Below, one piece after another: positions 5,548 to 6,197 of a stretch of DNA of 6,197 nt (its first letter is position 1; every line of letters begins with the position of its first letter). The DNA comes from Ardenticatenales bacterium (GTDB taxonomy: Bacteria > Chloroflexota > Anaerolineae > Ardenticatenales > Ardenticatenaceae). The position numbers were made by a program, and so were the translations under genes. The notes below the pieces were generated by a model that was not told the origin of the DNA, did not search any database, and worked only from the letters and a program-made list of their open reading frames with translations. The stretch lies in contig JACCSL010000005.1 of assembly GCA_013812995.1 (NCBI GenBank), positions 1-6,197 of the forward strand, in the 5' to 3' direction.

Positions 5548-6197
5548 GAGGCGCTGCCTTCGGGCTCAGCAAGCCAGTGGCCCGCGTGGGATCGAATCAC
5601 CTCCGCCAACTGCTTGATGAACAACGGGTCGAGGTTGAGCGCGGGGGGACGCTCCAGACGCACCCCCAACGCGCGCGCGACCTCCTGTGCTTTTATGTCA
5701 ATATCGAACAGCACCTCGACATGGTCGGAGACAAAGCCCACGGGAATGCTGATGATGTCGCGGATGCCCTGCTCTGCCAGCACGGGGATATGCTCCTCGA
5801 TCTGCGGGCCGAGCCAGGGCTCCGGGCTGCGCCCAGCGGACTGGTAGCTCCAGGACCACTGATCGTCGCGCAGTCCGGCCTGCTCCGCCACGAGCCGCGC
5901 CGTCTCGCGAAGCTGCTGGTCATAGGGGTCGCCCATCTCCAGGATGCGGGTGGGCAGGCTGTGCGCGCTGAAAATCACATGGACCCTGCCCCGCTCGGGC
6001 TCCGGCCAGCGCTGGAGCCCCTCGTGGACGCGGTTGACGAGCGCCTGGAGGTACTTGGGGGCATCGTGGTAGCTGCCAACATGCGCCCACTCGATCTGCC
6101 CGCGATACATCTCCATGCCCGCCTCAATCTTCTGCTGGTACTTCGCGATGCTCATGGAACTGTAGTGCGGGGCCAGCACCATGCTGATGGCGTGGGT
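5544..6197 (-). CDS. hemH: Ferrochelatase HemH/CpfC, N-terminus beyond window edge
   Basis: The open frame runs off the right edge, leaving the last 217 residues of a ferrochelatase; roughly the first 100 are missing by comparison with the usual length of about 310. The visible part starts Thr-His-Ala-Ile-Ser before VLAPHYSSMS. An internal ATG at 6180-6182 is therefore not the real start, because the homology continues upstream of it. Catalytic landmarks are the His in FSAHSLPTRI (visible residue 79, like His183 of Bacillus subtilis HemH), EPWLGPQIEE, and the acidic Glu in VGFVSDHVEVLFD (visible residue 161, like Glu264). It inserts Fe2+ into a porphyrin, expected to be coproporphyrin III because HemQ is encoded nearby. 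No cysteine occurs in the visible part, so the C-terminal [2Fe-2S] cluster seen in some ferrochelatases is not supported. It is the most upstream operon gene in view. Confidence 0.95.
   Translation of the reverse strand, partial: THAISMVLAPHYSSMSIAKYQQKIEAGMEMYRGQIEWAHVGSYHDAPKYLQALVNRVHEGLQRWPEPERGRVHVIFSAHSLPTRILEMGDPYDQQLRETARLVAEQAGLRDDQWSWSYQSAGRSPEPWLGPQIEEHIPVLAEQGIRDIISIPVGFVSDHVEVLFDIDIKAQEVARALGVRLERPPALNLDPLFIKQLAEVIRSHAGHWLAEPEGSAS

Noticed and set aside
5039..5617. 192-residue plus-strand open frame across the hemY and hemH junction
   Set aside because: It is Ser/Arg/Pro-rich, non-conserved in appearance and fully antisense to two certain genes.
5544..6182. Start of hemH at the internal ATG (6180-6182)
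   Set aside because: The reading frame continues to the window edge, and ferrochelatases need about 100 more residues upstream. The Met lies within a conserved strand before LAPHYS.

Overview
The window is a compact, GC-rich bacterial segment in which almost every base is coding. One convergent gene end lies at the left edge. Six head-to-tail genes on the minus strand fill the rest. The heme enzymes are the HemQ-type set. Together with the high third-position GC, the strong AGGAGG-type ribosome binding sites and the single-domain response regulator, this suggests a Gram-positive-like or deep-branching bacterium. Chloroflexota, perhaps Ktedonobacteria, is my best guess from the look of the proteins. 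The taxonomy is inference and was not searched.

Layout, read in the minus-strand direction of transcription (right to left): ferrochelatase hemH/cpfC (5' end beyond position 6197), FAD-dependent porphyrinogen oxidase hemY/cgoX, heme-dependent decarboxylase hemQ/chdC, a stand-alone receiver-domain response regulator, a 551-residue helical protein of unknown function, and an ACAD10/11-like acyl-CoA dehydrogenase ending at 148. The first three junctions are all 4-base ATGA overlaps. The regulator and the 551-residue protein are 2 bases apart. The acyl-CoA dehydrogenase starts 9 bases after the preceding stop, with a perfect Shine-Dalgarno sequence that includes that stop codon. No internal promoter or terminator is visible, so the six genes look like one operon whose promoter lies right of the window. 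At the left edge the last 50 codons of a plus-strand alpha/beta-hydrolase-like gene converge on the operon and overlap it by 6 bases.

The first three genes supply the last three steps of heme b synthesis by the coproporphyrin-dependent route: oxidation of coproporphyrinogen III, iron insertion into coproporphyrin III, and two oxidative decarboxylations of coproheme. The acyl-CoA dehydrogenase is a flavoenzyme of fatty or acyl acid breakdown with no obvious tie to heme.

The most unusual part is the pair between the heme genes and the dehydrogenase. One is a receiver-only regulator with Asn at a usual metal-binding Asp. The other is an unrecognised protein with three histidine-rich 11-residue repeats and a roughly 100-residue arginine-rich linker. 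I could not show that these form a new system, but they are the best candidates here for an undescribed function.
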